A stretch of DNA of 42,619 nucleotides from Tannerella sp. Its GTDB lineage: Bacteria; Bacteroidota; Bacteroidia; Bacteroidales; Tannerellaceae. A program made the position numbers and the translations under genes. The DNA is taken from the NCBI GenBank assembly GCA_031285565.1, contig JAITVY010000008.1:1-42619 (forward strand), written 5' to 3'. Shown here one piece after another: positions 19,215 through 28,315 of this stretch. The notes under the pieces are model-generated. The model saw only the letters and a program-made list of their open reading frames with translations. It ran no database searches and was not told where the DNA came from. Position 1 is the first letter of the stretch; each line of letters opens with the position of its first letter.

Positions 19215-20633
19215 TTATTCTTCTTTCATCCAATAACGTTCAATTTCTTCCAATGATTTTCCCGCAGTTTCGGGCATCAGTTTCCATACGATTAACATAT
19301 ACGGGATGCACATAATGGCAAAAAGGAAAAATGTTCCGGCAGCAGTCAGTGTTTGCAACATCCATGGGATAAGTTGCCCGATAAGGTAAGTCCCGACCCA
19401 TAAGGAAAATCCGGCAATAGACATTGCTATACCCCTTATTTTCACAGGAAACATTTCGGAGAGAAAAACAAAAATCACGGCAGAAATAGACCCCGCACAA
19501 CAAAATATATAGAACAAAAATAAGACTAACAACAGCGTATTCGGCAGATTTAACGTATCCCCGAACATAAAATAAAATCCGATCAATACCAATGAAAGCA
19601 TCATTCCGGATACGCCAAAATAAACAAGCATTTTACGGCCCACTTTATCTATAATCAGTAAAGCCAATATCGTTGTGGCAATGTTTACAACTCCTATCAA
19701 TGTTTGGTAAAACAATGAATCTCCACCTGATAATCCCGCATTTTCGAAGATCGTCGGCCCGTAGTATAAAACGGCATTCACACCCATAAACTGGCCGAGG
19801 ATCGCAATGGCTGCTCCAATAGCAACTATCTTCAGTACCTTTGGGCTAAGCAGCATACGCCAGTCTGACTTCGTTTCCGATGCAATAATTGATTTTGTTT
19901 CATTTAACTGGATGGAAGCTTCTTCCGGTGATGCATAGATCCTGTCGAGAATATTCCGTGCTTTTGTCTCTTTCTTCTTCAGGATCAGCCAACGGGGACT
20001 TTCTGGAATAAAAAAGATTACAGCAAAAAATAGTAGGGCAGGTATTGCTTCTATCCCAAGCATCCCCCGCCAGATTTCGGTCGAGAATATCTTCTCCATG
20101 AATGGAGCAGAAAAGGTTGCTCCTTTTTCACTCAACATCAGTAACTGGTAGTTGGCCAAGTAAGCGCCTAAAAAACCTGCAGTAACAGCCAGCTGATAGA
20201 GCGAAACCAACCGGCCGCGATATTGAGCAACAGATATCTCCGATATATAAAGCGGAGATATAATAGAAACAACCCCTATGCCGATCCCCCCTATAATACG
20301 GTAGATAACCAATTGGTTAAAATCTGCACTAAAAGCACAGCCTATTGCCGATGAAGTAAAGAGGATGGCTGAAATAATCATCGTATATTTCCTGCCAAGC
20401 TTGTCGCTAAGTATTCCGGCAAATGCCACACCGATGATGGAACCGACCAAAGCACAACCGACATACCATCCTTTCTGTATCACATCCAATCCGAATAACG
20501 CGGTTACCATTTCGATGGTACCCGATATCACAGCAGTATCGTAACCAAAAAGAAAACCACCTAAAGCCGCTACGGTTGATAGGAAAATAATATAGCCCAG
20601 GTTGCCGGTCGATTTATGGTTAGTTGTAGTCAT
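19215..20633 (-). CDS. Sugar-porter family MFS transporter
   Basis: 472 residues from the ATG at 20633, four bases after the previous stop; an upstream extension to 20669 would overlap that gene. Twelve membrane helices are apparent. Sugar-porter signatures: 'GGFLFGYDTAVISG' in helix 1, 'DKLGRKYTM' after helix 2, 'PLYISEISVAQYRGRLVSLYQL', 'PESPRWL' in the central loop and 'PETAGKSLEEIERYW' at the C-terminus. It is expected to bring a monosaccharide across the inner membrane by proton symport. The closest functional types would be xylose/glucose/inositol symporters; the substrate is not determinable here. Confidence 0.93.
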   Translation of the reverse strand: MTTTNHKSTGNLGYIIFLSTVAALGGFLFGYDTAVISGTIEMVTALFGLDVIQKGWYVGCALVGSIIGVAFAGILSDKLGRKYTMIISAILFTSSAIGCAFSADFNQLVIYRIIGGIGIGVVSIISPLYISEISVAQYRGRLVSLYQLAVTAGFLGAYLANYQLLMLSEKGATFSAPFMEKIFSTEIWRGMLGIEAIPALLFFAVIFFIPESPRWLILKKKETKARNILDRIYASPEEASIQLNETKSIIASETKSDWRMLLSPKVLKIVAIGAAIAILGQFMGVNAVLYYGPTIFENAGLSGGDSLFYQTLIGVVNIATTILALLIIDKVGRKMLVYFGVSGMMLSLVLIGFYFMFGDTLNLPNTLLLVLFLFYIFCCAGSISAVIFVFLSEMFPVKIRGIAMSIAGFSLWVGTYLIGQLIPWMLQTLTAAGTFFLFAIMCIPYMLIVWKLMPETAGKSLEEIERYWMKEE

Positions 20634-20637
20634 TTTA

Positions 20638-21729
20638 TCAGATATTAAAATATTCCTTGTACCGGTCATAAAGATGTCCGGCCTGTAAATAAGCAGATTG
20701 CGGACTCATAAAGTGGGAGAATTCAAAGGTGATACCTTTATCATAGTTCACACGGGCGGCAGCTTCCAGTTTCAAGCGAAGCTTATCAAATTTGATTGGT
20801 AGGAACTTGATCGGCATATCCCGGTCGAATGTCTCCGCATTTGTCCAGCATTCAATGCCATATCTGTCTGCCATTTTCTTGTTCACGCTAAAGAATGCAT
20901 CCAATTCGTCATAATCGATGTGCCCGTCTTGGAAAGCGCAAGCATCAACATTGCCTTTGATACCATCGAATATTTCCGACCATTCCTTCTCATGCTGCTC
21001 TACAGATACAGCATCTTCACGGCTGATCGTTGATGAAGCAGCAGCAACTGCTTTCTTACCATCGATCCATGGTGAAATTAAAGTAGGTAATCCACCCGAT
21101 ACATCTTTACATTGTTTACCCAAACTGCTGAAAGCATTGATAGCGCCTTTGGTTGCACGACTAATTTCCTGGCTCAGGTACCATCCCTGAAAACTTTTAA
21201 AATGCCCGTACATCTTCCAGACCTCTTCAATCACGTATTTGTTTGATTCAATCTCCCAGGTCAGATCGCCGGTAGCCCAGTATTTTCCCGAATCATACAA
21301 CCCGAAATAAAACTTCATCCCGTACTTATCTGCTAACCGTAAAAACATATCCAGTAAATCAACAGATGGCTTATAACAACCAAACTCCTTCATCAGGTAT
21401 TCGGAAGGATAAGTAATAAACTTTTTATATCCCGAACGGATCATAATCACGGTATCAATGCCAACCGCCTGCATATATCTGAAATCCTGATCCCATTCTT
21501 TCTCACCCCAGTTCTGGTGCGGGATATCATGCGAGATCTCATCAATAAAAGTGCCTGTCAGTTTTAGCCCCTGCGCTTTGGGTACGATTAACCGGCTTTC
21601 TATATCATTATTTGCCGTTTTTGAATTGCCGGCAGTTTCTTTTTCCGTGCAGGAAACTAGAGAACCCGTGGCCATTGCTGCTCCCGCAACCGATAGCTGT
21701 TTTATAAAATCACGTCGTTTATTTTCCAT
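20638..21729 (-). CDS. DUF4434-type exported TIM-barrel protein
   Basis: 363 residues. The N-terminus (KRRDFIKQLSVAGAAMATG) has a twin-arginine pair and a lipobox-like Cys27 (SLVSC), so it is exported and perhaps lipid-anchored. The body ('LKLTGTFIDEISHDIPHQNWGEKEWDQDFRYMQAVGIDTVIMIRSGY', 'FQGWYLSQEI', 'DACAFQDG', 'GIECWTNAETF') matches the DUF4434 family, which has a glycoside-hydrolase-like barrel. Acidic residues at strand ends could be catalytic, but no activity is established. It could be the only glycosidase-like enzyme of this locus. It lies between the epimerase and transporter genes. Confidence 0.8.
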   Translation of the reverse strand: MENKRRDFIKQLSVAGAAMATGSLVSCTEKETAGNSKTANNDIESRLIVPKAQGLKLTGTFIDEISHDIPHQNWGEKEWDQDFRYMQAVGIDTVIMIRSGYKKFITYPSEYLMKEFGCYKPSVDLLDMFLRLADKYGMKFYFGLYDSGKYWATGDLTWEIESNKYVIEEVWKMYGHFKSFQGWYLSQEISRATKGAINAFSSLGKQCKDVSGGLPTLISPWIDGKKAVAAASSTISREDAVSVEQHEKEWSEIFDGIKGNVDACAFQDGHIDYDELDAFFSVNKKMADRYGIECWTNAETFDRDMPIKFLPIKFDKLRLKLEAAARVNYDKGITFEFSHFMSPQSAYLQAGHLYDRYKEYFNI

Positions 21730-21765
21730 AGATTAGTAGATATGTATCAATTCATACCTCATAAT

Positions 21766-22926
21766 TTATAATTTGTTTAGTGTTTTCCAACACTGGAATA
21801 ATCCTCTCGGAACATGGAAACAACCTTTCCACTTTCCTCCTTTCAATGGTAACAATATCTCACCCCTGCGATTTAAATAACCAAACCATTCCGGATATTC
21901 TGTATCCTTAAAATGCGCCCAGGTATAATTATGCAACTTTTCAAACCAATCCAGGCAGGCCTGCTTTCCGGTAAGCTGATACCCTTTGATCATACAGATT
22001 AATGCTTCCATATGTACCCACCACAGTTTCTGATCCCATTCCAATTGCTGGGGAGGATAACCCAGCCGGTCCATGAAATAAAAGATTCCACCATATTGTT
22101 CATCCCAGCCATATGTTAACATTTTCAGACCGATTTCTGTTGCTTTATCAATAACGTCAGGCCGATCCAGGCGAACCGCTAAATCCATAATGAACCACAT
22201 TGCCTCCAGTGCATGACCCGGATTAACTAAACGTCCATCGAATGAATCCGATAATTGCTCGTCAGAAGTTACATTTTCAACAATTAAACCAATCTCAGGC
22301 CGCCAGAAAACATCCATCACTTCATGTAAACATTTCGTGATCGTCTGATCCATCACTTCTTTATCCAGCAATGGCTCTATTTCCAATGATAAGTTGCACA
22401 AAATCATGGGGAAAGCAAAATTCTTTAAATCACGCGTACCCGGTATCGCCTTATTCCATTTATCTTTCGGATTCGCAGATCGTTGCAATATCTTTTCATA
22501 CGTCTTTCGCGCAATGTCGGCATATTCCTGTTTTCCGGTAGCAAAACTCAATTGCCCGAAAGCCATTGCAGCAAACGTATATGAATAGATATTATAAGGA
22601 ACAATTAGCGGTTTCCCTTCACGGGTTAATGAGAAGTACCAGTTATAGGCTCCGTCATGTCCGTATTTACAGAGAAACTCAGCCCCTTGAATCGCACAAT
22701 CCAACCAATCTGGCCGTTTTTCTACTTTATTATATAAATAGGAAAACATCCATACCTGACGACATTGCAACCAGATAAACTTATCCGTATCAAACACACT
22801 TCCATCCCGGTTCAGACAACTAAAATATCCTCCATATTCAAGGTCTTGCGATTTATCTAACCAAAACGGAATCACACTTCCAAGAAGCTCTTTTTGGTAT
22901 AATCCAGCTATTTCTTTAAAATCCAT
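21766..22926 (-). CDS. N-acylglucosamine 2-epimerase (AGE) family enzyme
   Basis: 386 residues, an (alpha/alpha)6-barrel without a signal peptide, so cytoplasmic. Catalytic His residues of the family are in place: His238 in 'NPGHALEAMWF' and His371 in 'GCFHVPRGLF'; the tail 'GGKWKGCFHVPRGL' is typical of GlcNAc/ManNAc 2-epimerases rather than cellobiose 2-epimerases. The reaction would be epimerisation at C2 of N-acetylglucosamine/N-acetylmannosamine or a related aldose. No N-acetylneuraminate lyase lies nearby, so a sialic acid route is not supported by context alone. It is separated by about 80 bases from the oxidoreductase upstream. Confidence 0.88.
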   Translation of the reverse strand: MDFKEIAGLYQKELLGSVIPFWLDKSQDLEYGGYFSCLNRDGSVFDTDKFIWLQCRQVWMFSYLYNKVEKRPDWLDCAIQGAEFLCKYGHDGAYNWYFSLTREGKPLIVPYNIYSYTFAAMAFGQLSFATGKQEYADIARKTYEKILQRSANPKDKWNKAIPGTRDLKNFAFPMILCNLSLEIEPLLDKEVMDQTITKCLHEVMDVFWRPEIGLIVENVTSDEQLSDSFDGRLVNPGHALEAMWFIMDLAVRLDRPDVIDKATEIGLKMLTYGWDEQYGGIFYFMDRLGYPPQQLEWDQKLWWVHMEALICMIKGYQLTGKQACLDWFEKLHNYTWAHFKDTEYPEWFGYLNRRGEILLPLKGGKWKGCFHVPRGLFQCWKTLNKL

Positions 22927-23007
22927 AATATCTTTTTATTTGTTACAAATGTCATTTAGTAATTAGGATGTCATAGAAGTTATCAGTTGTGTTGTTCCAT
23001 ATTAGCT

Positions 23008-24909
23008 TTACTGAGTGGCTCTGTAATCCTGAAGATTACCTTTTATATCTATATTTACAGTATTAAACGGGTCCATGAACGCATCGATCAAAACGGCAAA
23101 TTCTTTCCGGGTTATTTCCCGTTGTAAATCGAAATTTTCCAATCCCCATTTCTCCCCCCATTGTCCTGACTGTTGCAGGATAAACTCATTTACAGGCAAA
23201 TTGCCTGATTGCATATTCAAAAACTGCATCAATTCAAAAATAATCTTAAGGCTTTCTTCAATACTTATTGTCCTTTCTTTATAATTAATAGTAAATTGAG
23301 AATAAAAATCAAGTAAGCCCTCTTTCAGTTGATCAGTATAAAGCACCGAATCGGCATCAAACCATGTTTGATTAGACCAGCCGGCATTTATGCCTCTTCC
23401 ACGTAGTATGCCTGTGGCACCAATCCGTTGGAGAACTTTAAAATGCTTGCCATAAACCGGTAAATCCAAATAAGGTAATAAATAACCGTTAGCATCCAGT
23501 AAAACACGTTGGACATCACGGACCGCAACTTCATTAACATCTTTATTTTGGCGGACAGAAAGGGCTGCAACAATCCCGGCAGCCTGCCCTATTTGCAATA
23601 AAACGGGCTGAAGACGCGTACTACCATTCGCAAGATTCGATACGGATATAGATTTTTCCGTAACGATCAAACCGTTTACATCTCCAGGAATCAATGTACC
23701 CAGAGGTAGTCCGAAAGAGGGTACCGGATAAAAATATAAATCCGGTAAATCGATAGATCCCTGATAGCGCCCATGATGGTGATCTACAGGATAATCACCA
23801 ACAGCTATCGCAGTCCGGTAAAGTTTTTCAGCCTGTGTATACGGATCCGTAATATGGTTCAGGTTGAAACGAACCAGTCCATGGATTCGCCGCGACTCCC
23901 GGTGATAGGGTATAAACGGTAAGCGGTCTGCTGTCGGATACTCATCATCAGCCAAACCGATGGAATTAAATCCCAATGCGGTCTGCATATAGTATAAATA
24001 ACACAGTGTATGATTTTTTGCTGCTTTAAGCGCCTCCCGACGTTCTTCCGGTGTTTTTTCAATCAAGTTCAGGTAATAGTCATTCCCTTCGATAGGCCAG
24101 TTAATCATATATTTATCGTTCGGGAATTTTCCATACGTCAACATCTGGTCGCAATCCCACAACCGTGCCGCTTCTTTAGGATGGGTACATTCCGGAACCC
24201 GGCAGGTACAATAAAATAAAGACGGATCATATCCTTCGGGCTCCTCAATCGTTACATCATATCCATAATCTTTCACAATTGCAACATACGTCAGATCCTG
24301 GATAATGTCATTGGCTGTTTCCGGTGCAATTGATTCGCCACATTCGGAACAGGCTTCCATCCCGATATCATAACTGACTCCACATATTTTAGCAACATCA
24401 CCCAATTCAGTCCCATCAATTAAAACCGTAGCTTCTATTTTTTGCAACACACCATCTTTATCAATTTCAACCACCTAGCTATCCTGTTTGCGGGTTACAT
24501 TTTTCAACTTCGAATGAAACCAGATGCTAAGGTAATCCTCTTCGCCTGCCATTTGCTGGAATACTTTATTCATGGCAGAAGGTTCTGCTGCGAATGACGA
24601 CACCCATGATTTCTTTAATGAATCCTCAGAACCGTAATAGTCAATCAGCCGTGTTCTGAATTCGCCGAATAACCCTGCTGGTAAACGATAGTTGCCATCA
24701 ATGGCGCTTACCCCGGCAGAAGTAAGTGCTCCTCCCAACCATTCATATTCCTCTATAATTAATGTATTTACTCCCATACGGGCTGACTGGATACCCGCAG
24801 TTGTCCCGCTTGCCCCTCCGCCGATAATCAAAACATCCACTTTTTGCCGTTCTGTACAGGAAAAGCAAATGAGAGAAGCCAGTAATATGTGCATGAGTTT
24901 GCCGGTCAT
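23008..24909 (-). pseudogene. FAD-dependent oxidoreductase interrupted by an in-frame TAG
   Basis: One continuous minus-strand frame from the ATG at 24909 to 23008 is interrupted only by TAG at 24475-24477; no shift is needed. Before it: a lipoprotein signal ending at Cys18 (LICFSC) and the FAD-binding motif 'VLIIGGGASGTTAGIQSARMGVNTLIIEE'. After it: 488 residues continuing the FAD_oxidored family ('ATVLIDGTELGDVAKICGVSYDIG', 'LGTLIPGDVNGLIVTEKSISVSN', 'GIVAAL'). Read through, the protein would be about 633 residues, normal for the family. The frame starting with GTG directly after the stop is an artefact of the interruption. It is the first gene of the sugar operon. Either the gene is newly inactivated or the base is a sequencing error. 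Confidence 0.88.
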
Positions 24910-24940
24910 GTTTTTCAATTTATAGGCAAAAAGAAACCTG

Positions 24941-24968
24941 TTAACTTTACTTAATGCAGCAAAGTTAA
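24941..24968. promoter_or_regulatory. Palindrome over the sugar-operon promoter, candidate ROK operator
   Basis: A perfect 8-bp inverted repeat TTAACTTT / AAAGTTAA (24941-24948, 24961-24968) has a 12-base spacer. It covers the -7 element and predicted start site of the operon, the position expected for repression. The adjacent ROK gene encodes the obvious candidate binder. Confidence 0.55.
24960..24967 (-). promoter_or_regulatory. -7 element of the sugar-utilisation operon
   Basis: The minus strand reads TAACTTTG, a full match to TAnnTTTG, about 50 bases before the oxidoreductase ATG at 24909. The -33 side is poor, as is common for regulated promoters. Confidence 0.55.
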
Positions 24969-25050
24969 TAAAATATTTTAATAATAAAACTTCTTATTGA
25001 AAAATTATTTATTTAACGATATGGGTATATTAAAATCCAAACAACTTCTT

Positions 25051-26256
25051 CTAAATAATCCCAAGCATTTTACTTCTTGACAACAGGCATGCGCCAATCA
25101 ATCCGGCTCTTTCGCCTAATTTAGATATAACTAAGTCTGTATCTTGGTTTACCAGGTTGAGGGAATATTTTCTCATAGCGCTTTTAATAGGTAGGCGGAT
25201 ATAATCCTGCGTTAAAGAAATAGGTCCTCCGATAACAACAAGTTCCGGATTGAAAATATTAATCAAGCCGGCAATCCAACGGCCCAGGTTCAAGCCGATG
25301 TGCTCAACAATCTCAATAGCCAACACATCTTCTTTCAAAACAGCATCAACGAAGTCGGATAATGAAACTTCACCTTTCTCTTTCATTACCGTTGACAAAA
25401 TAGTAGAACTACCCTGGCTATAACGTTCGGTTAGTATCCGCTGCATTGCAAAGCCGGATGCCTCAGTCTCTAAACAACCTTTCTTTCCGCAACCACAAAG
25501 AATCTCATTATCAAAGGCGCTGATATGGCCAAATTCACCTGAGTAGCCGGATTTTCCATAATATAATTTACCTTCCAGAATCAGTCCTGAGCCCAGCCCC
25601 CAATTTATATTAATAAATACGACATTCTTTTCTCCTTTTACCACACCCGAAATATATTCACCGTAAGCCATTGCGCGGGAATCATTTTCGAGTGTTACAG
25701 GTATTTGTATCCGGTCTTCAATAACCTGTGCTAGTGGACGCTCTTCAAAACAGAAAAAACTATAGGAATATCCGGAAGACGTATCAACCCGACCGGTCAG
25801 GTTAATGCCAACCTGGAGGATTTTATCCCGGGATATTGATAAACTATCTATATATGTATGGATAATATTACACAGTTCATCCAATGCTTTTGGAGTATTA
25901 TCCAACTGGTAGGGAATATTTATTTCTTCATCTATAATCTTTCCGTTAAAGTCGATTGTAGCCAATAAAACACGTTTGCGATGCACATCTACGCCGACAA
26001 AATAGCCAGACTCAGGATTAATCCCATACATATTCGGCCTTCGTCCCCCGTTTGTATTTTGCTTTCCCGAATCCAGGATAAAACCTTCATCCATAAGCTC
26101 CATGACCAGCTTTGTGGTAGAGGGTACACTCATTTCTATCTCCTTACTAATATCAGCAATAGATGATTCACCGGAAAGAATCAAATATCGAATTATCTTT
26201 TTCTTTAAGACCGTATTTTTGCTGCTATCATCAGTTATTAAAAATGTTTCTTTCAT
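25051..26256 (-). CDS. ROK-family transcriptional regulator with N-terminal HTH
   Basis: 401 residues from the ATG at 26256. A Met seven codons upstream (26277) lies within the -7 element and cannot be used. Residues about 15-75 form a winged helix-turn-helix ('LKKKIIRYLILSGESSIADISKEIEMSVPSTTKLVMELMDEGFI'). The rest is a sugar-kinase-like ROK domain with 'GGRRP', the ATP-site 'GVDVHRKRVLLATID' and the zinc/sugar signature 'GEFGH' plus 'CGCGKKGCLETEASG'. Such proteins repress sugar operons and release DNA when a sugar or sugar phosphate binds. Position directly upstream of the sugar operon on the same strand points to that target. Confidence 0.92.
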   Translation of the reverse strand: MKETFLITDDSSKNTVLKKKIIRYLILSGESSIADISKEIEMSVPSTTKLVMELMDEGFILDSGKQNTNGGRRPNMYGINPESGYFVGVDVHRKRVLLATIDFNGKIIDEEINIPYQLDNTPKALDELCNIIHTYIDSLSISRDKILQVGINLTGRVDTSSGYSYSFFCFEERPLAQVIEDRIQIPVTLENDSRAMAYGEYISGVVKGEKNVVFININWGLGSGLILEGKLYYGKSGYSGEFGHISAFDNEILCGCGKKGCLETEASGFAMQRILTERYSQGSSTILSTVMKEKGEVSLSDFVDAVLKEDVLAIEIVEHIGLNLGRWIAGLINIFNPELVVIGGPISLTQDYIRLPIKSAMRKYSLNLVNQDTDLVISKLGERAGLIGACLLSRSKMLGII

Positions 26257-26274
26257 TGGTGTATATTTTTTAAA

Positions 26275-26282
26275 CAAAAATA
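26275..26282 (-). promoter_or_regulatory. -7 element of the ROK regulator gene
   Basis: The minus strand reads TATTTTTG, matching TAnnTTTG, 18 bases before the ATG at 26256. It overlaps the earlier Met codon at 26277, which decides the start choice. Confidence 0.6.
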
Positions 26283-26386
26283 TAATAAATACGGAACATC
26301 TTAAAATTCTGCCGAAATTGTTTTCAAATAAATTATTAGAATTTTAGGTCTGTTTGTAAAATATTTTACTAATAAGCACTTATATT

Positions 26387-26405
26387 TTAAGCCAATCTTA
26401 AGCAT
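26387..26405 (+). promoter_or_regulatory. Direct-repeat response-regulator box upstream of the two-component operon
   Basis: TTAAGCCAATCTTAAGCAT contains TTAAGC twice, 11 bp apart, the spacing typical for OmpR/PhoB-type dimers bound in tandem. It ends about 20 bases before the -7 element at 26424, so it covers the -33 region where an activator would sit. An identical 19-bp copy lies at 28297-28315. Confidence 0.6.
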
Positions 26406-26423
26406 ATCATTATTTATATCATC

Positions 26424-26431
26424 TACTTTTG
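26424..26431 (+). promoter_or_regulatory. -7 element, distal promoter of the two-component operon
   Basis: TACTTTTG matches TAnnTTTG. The regulator box ends 18-20 bases upstream, suggesting autoactivation from this promoter. Confidence 0.5.
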
Positions 26432-26479
26432 TATCATCGTAAAGTATAACCGGATCAAAGTTATCTTCTCAATATTAAG

Positions 26480-26487
26480 TAATTTTG
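26480..26487 (+). promoter_or_regulatory. -7 element, proximal promoter of the two-component operon
   Basis: TAATTTTG matches TAnnTTTG, 21 bases before the ATG at 26509. It covers the TTG at 26485 that could otherwise be taken as a start codon. Confidence 0.5.
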
Positions 26488-26508
26488 TATGGTATTAAGT
26501 TTATAGTT

Positions 26509-27171
26509 ATGAATATCCTGATTATAGAAGATGAACCCGGCATTTACAACTTTCTGAAAGAAGGGTTGGAAGAAGAAGGCTATGTTATTACTATCGCTTC
26601 TGACGGGATAATGGGTATCGAAAAATATCATCACTCGAAACCCGACTTGATATTACTCGACTGGATGTTGCCGGAGATATACGGAATTGATGTTTGCAAA
26701 GAAATTCGTGAACAAGATAGAGAAACACCTATACTGTTTCTGACAGCGAAAGACACAGTAAGAGAAACCATAGAAGGATTGAGAGCCGGAGCAAACGATT
26801 ATATCAAAAAACCTTTTTCATTCGAGGAATTACTTGAGCGGATTAAAATACATTTCAGGAACATACAGGAAGATGAAATTCTGACATTGGGGAATATATC
26901 ATTAAATAAATCCTCTTATCAGGTTTTCAACAAAGGACAGGAAACCTCATTGACACAGCGGGAGTTTGCCTTGCTTGAATTTCTGATCAGAAACAAAGGA
27001 AAAACCTGCACACGTGATGAAATTATCGATAAGGTCTGGAATATCAACTTTGAGTATGATACCGGAGTAATAGATGTATTTATGAACTCCCTACGAAAGA
27101 AATTGAACCTGGACAAAGAAAGCGGCAATATTAAAACAGTACGGGGCATCGGCTATATCGCAAACGATTAA
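26509..27171 (+). CDS. OmpR/PhoB-family response regulator
   Basis: 220 residues from the ATG at 26509 (MNILIIEDEPG). The receiver domain has the acidic pocket Glu-Asp near residues 7-8, the phosphoacceptor Asp51 in 'LILLDWMLP', the Thr in 'FLTAK' and the Lys in 'YIKKPFSFEEL'. The C-terminal winged helix ('SLTQREFALLEFLIRNKGKTCTRDEIIDKVWNINFEYDTGVIDVFMNSLRKKL...VRGIGYIA') binds DNA as a tandem dimer. It is followed after 4 bases by the kinase gene. The Bacteroides RprY/RprX pair has the same architecture; orthology is not established here. Confidence 0.95.
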   Translation: MNILIIEDEPGIYNFLKEGLEEEGYVITIASDGIMGIEKYHHSKPDLILLDWMLPEIYGIDVCKEIREQDRETPILFLTAKDTVRETIEGLRAGANDYIKKPFSFEELLERIKIHFRNIQEDEILTLGNISLNKSSYQVFNKGQETSLTQREFALLEFLIRNKGKTCTRDEIIDKVWNINFEYDTGVIDVFMNSLRKKLNLDKESGNIKTVRGIGYIAND

Positions 27172-27175
27172 CAGA

Positions 27176-28255
27176 ATGAAAAAGCTATCACTACAAAGCC
27201 GGATCGCATTTTATATCATAGTAAGTATGGCCATACTTATCATGGTATTGTGTGCCGTTATCCTGATCGTCTTCAAACTGCATACCGATAAACTCGACGC
27301 GACGAATATCACTTTAGAAGAACTCAGAAACCTATTCATGATCCTGCTTCAGGTATGCTGCACCGGTTGCTTCATCGCGCTTACACTATTGTTCATTATA
27401 TCGCGGAGAATAGCACAGGAAAGCACAAAACCCATCCGGAATATCATCGACATATCCAATACAATTACACACAATAATCTAAGCGCAAGGATTCCGTTAC
27501 CCGACCACAAAGACGAATTATACGAACTTTCAGATACTATAAATAATTTGCTCGACAGGATAGAATATGCCGTAGAAAGGGAAAAATCATTAACCTCCTA
27601 TGCCTCTCACGAATTTCGCACCCCTCTCTCAGTGCTTAAAGGCACGATGGAGGTTCTTATCCGAAAACCACGCAGCGACGCCGAATACAAAGAGAAAATC
27701 AACGCCTGTATTAAAGAAGTTGACAAACTGAATGATATGGTCGAACAACTGCTGATCCTGACAAGATATGAAGAAAACAAAGGTTCTCTGAATTATAGTA
27801 ATTATAGTTTAGAAGATATGATAACCTGTAGTGTATGTTTATTTGGTGATGATATTCTGAATAAAAAGCTGGAAATTAAAACGTCTGTTTTGCCTAAAGA
27901 GATTTCCATATATACAGACGAAATTTCGTTCACTACCATTCTCAATAATTTGATTTCTAATTCCGTGAAATACAGCAACAATAATGGAACAATTGATATA
28001 AAAGCCTATCGTGAACACAATCATCTGATCGTCGAAATACAAAATACCGGACGAGGAATTACCAAAGAGGAACTGGCACACATATTTGATAAATTTTACC
28101 GTCCATATACATCTGAAAGATCCGGAACAAAAGGGTTCGGATTAGGTCTTTCGATAGTAAAACGCATATGCTCCCTGTTGAATATCGAAATTGGGATTAC
28201 CAGCGAAAAAGATGTATTTACAATGGCAAGGCTTGTCATTCCTATACAAACATAA
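27176..28255 (+). CDS. Membrane sensor histidine kinase
   Basis: 359 residues. Two membrane helices (about 10-34 and 55-77) enclose a very short extracellular loop of about 20 residues, so it probably senses membrane state or a partner rather than a soluble ligand. A HAMP domain (about 78-130) leads to the H-box 'SYASHEFRTPL' with His145. The ATPase part has the N-box 'NNLISNSVKYS', 'NTGRGI', 'FDKFYRP' and the G2 box 'GFGLGLSIVKRI'. Its partner is the regulator encoded 4 bases upstream. Confidence 0.95.
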   Translation: MKKLSLQSRIAFYIIVSMAILIMVLCAVILIVFKLHTDKLDATNITLEELRNLFMILLQVCCTGCFIALTLLFIISRRIAQESTKPIRNIIDISNTITHNNLSARIPLPDHKDELYELSDTINNLLDRIEYAVEREKSLTSYASHEFRTPLSVLKGTMEVLIRKPRSDAEYKEKINACIKEVDKLNDMVEQLLILTRYEENKGSLNYSNYSLEDMITCSVCLFGDDILNKKLEIKTSVLPKEISIYTDEISFTTILNNLISNSVKYSNNNGTIDIKAYREHNHLIVEIQNTGRGITKEELAHIFDKFYRPYTSERSGTKGFGLGLSIVKRICSLLNIEIGITSEKDVFTMARLVIPIQT

Positions 28256-28296
28256 TACATTTGTTTATTTTCATAACATATCCACCCTCCTTATTC

Positions 28297-28315
28297 TTAA
28301 GCCAATCTTAAGCAT
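28297..28315 (+). promoter_or_regulatory. Second, identical response-regulator box downstream of the kinase gene
   Basis: All 19 bases equal those at 26387-26405. No TAnnTTTG element is found at the matching distance, and no intact gene follows on the plus strand. It may once have driven a target gene now decayed. Confidence 0.55.

Noticed and set aside
21766..22926. A sialic acid operon based on the 2-epimerase
   Set aside because: No N-acetylneuraminate lyase, sialidase or NanT-type transporter is present; the epimerase alone does not show it.
23008..24474. A separate 488-residue gene starting with GTG at 24474
   Set aside because: The GTG follows the TAG directly and in frame. The product lacks the FAD-binding N-terminus that the upstream piece supplies, so it is half of one interrupted gene.
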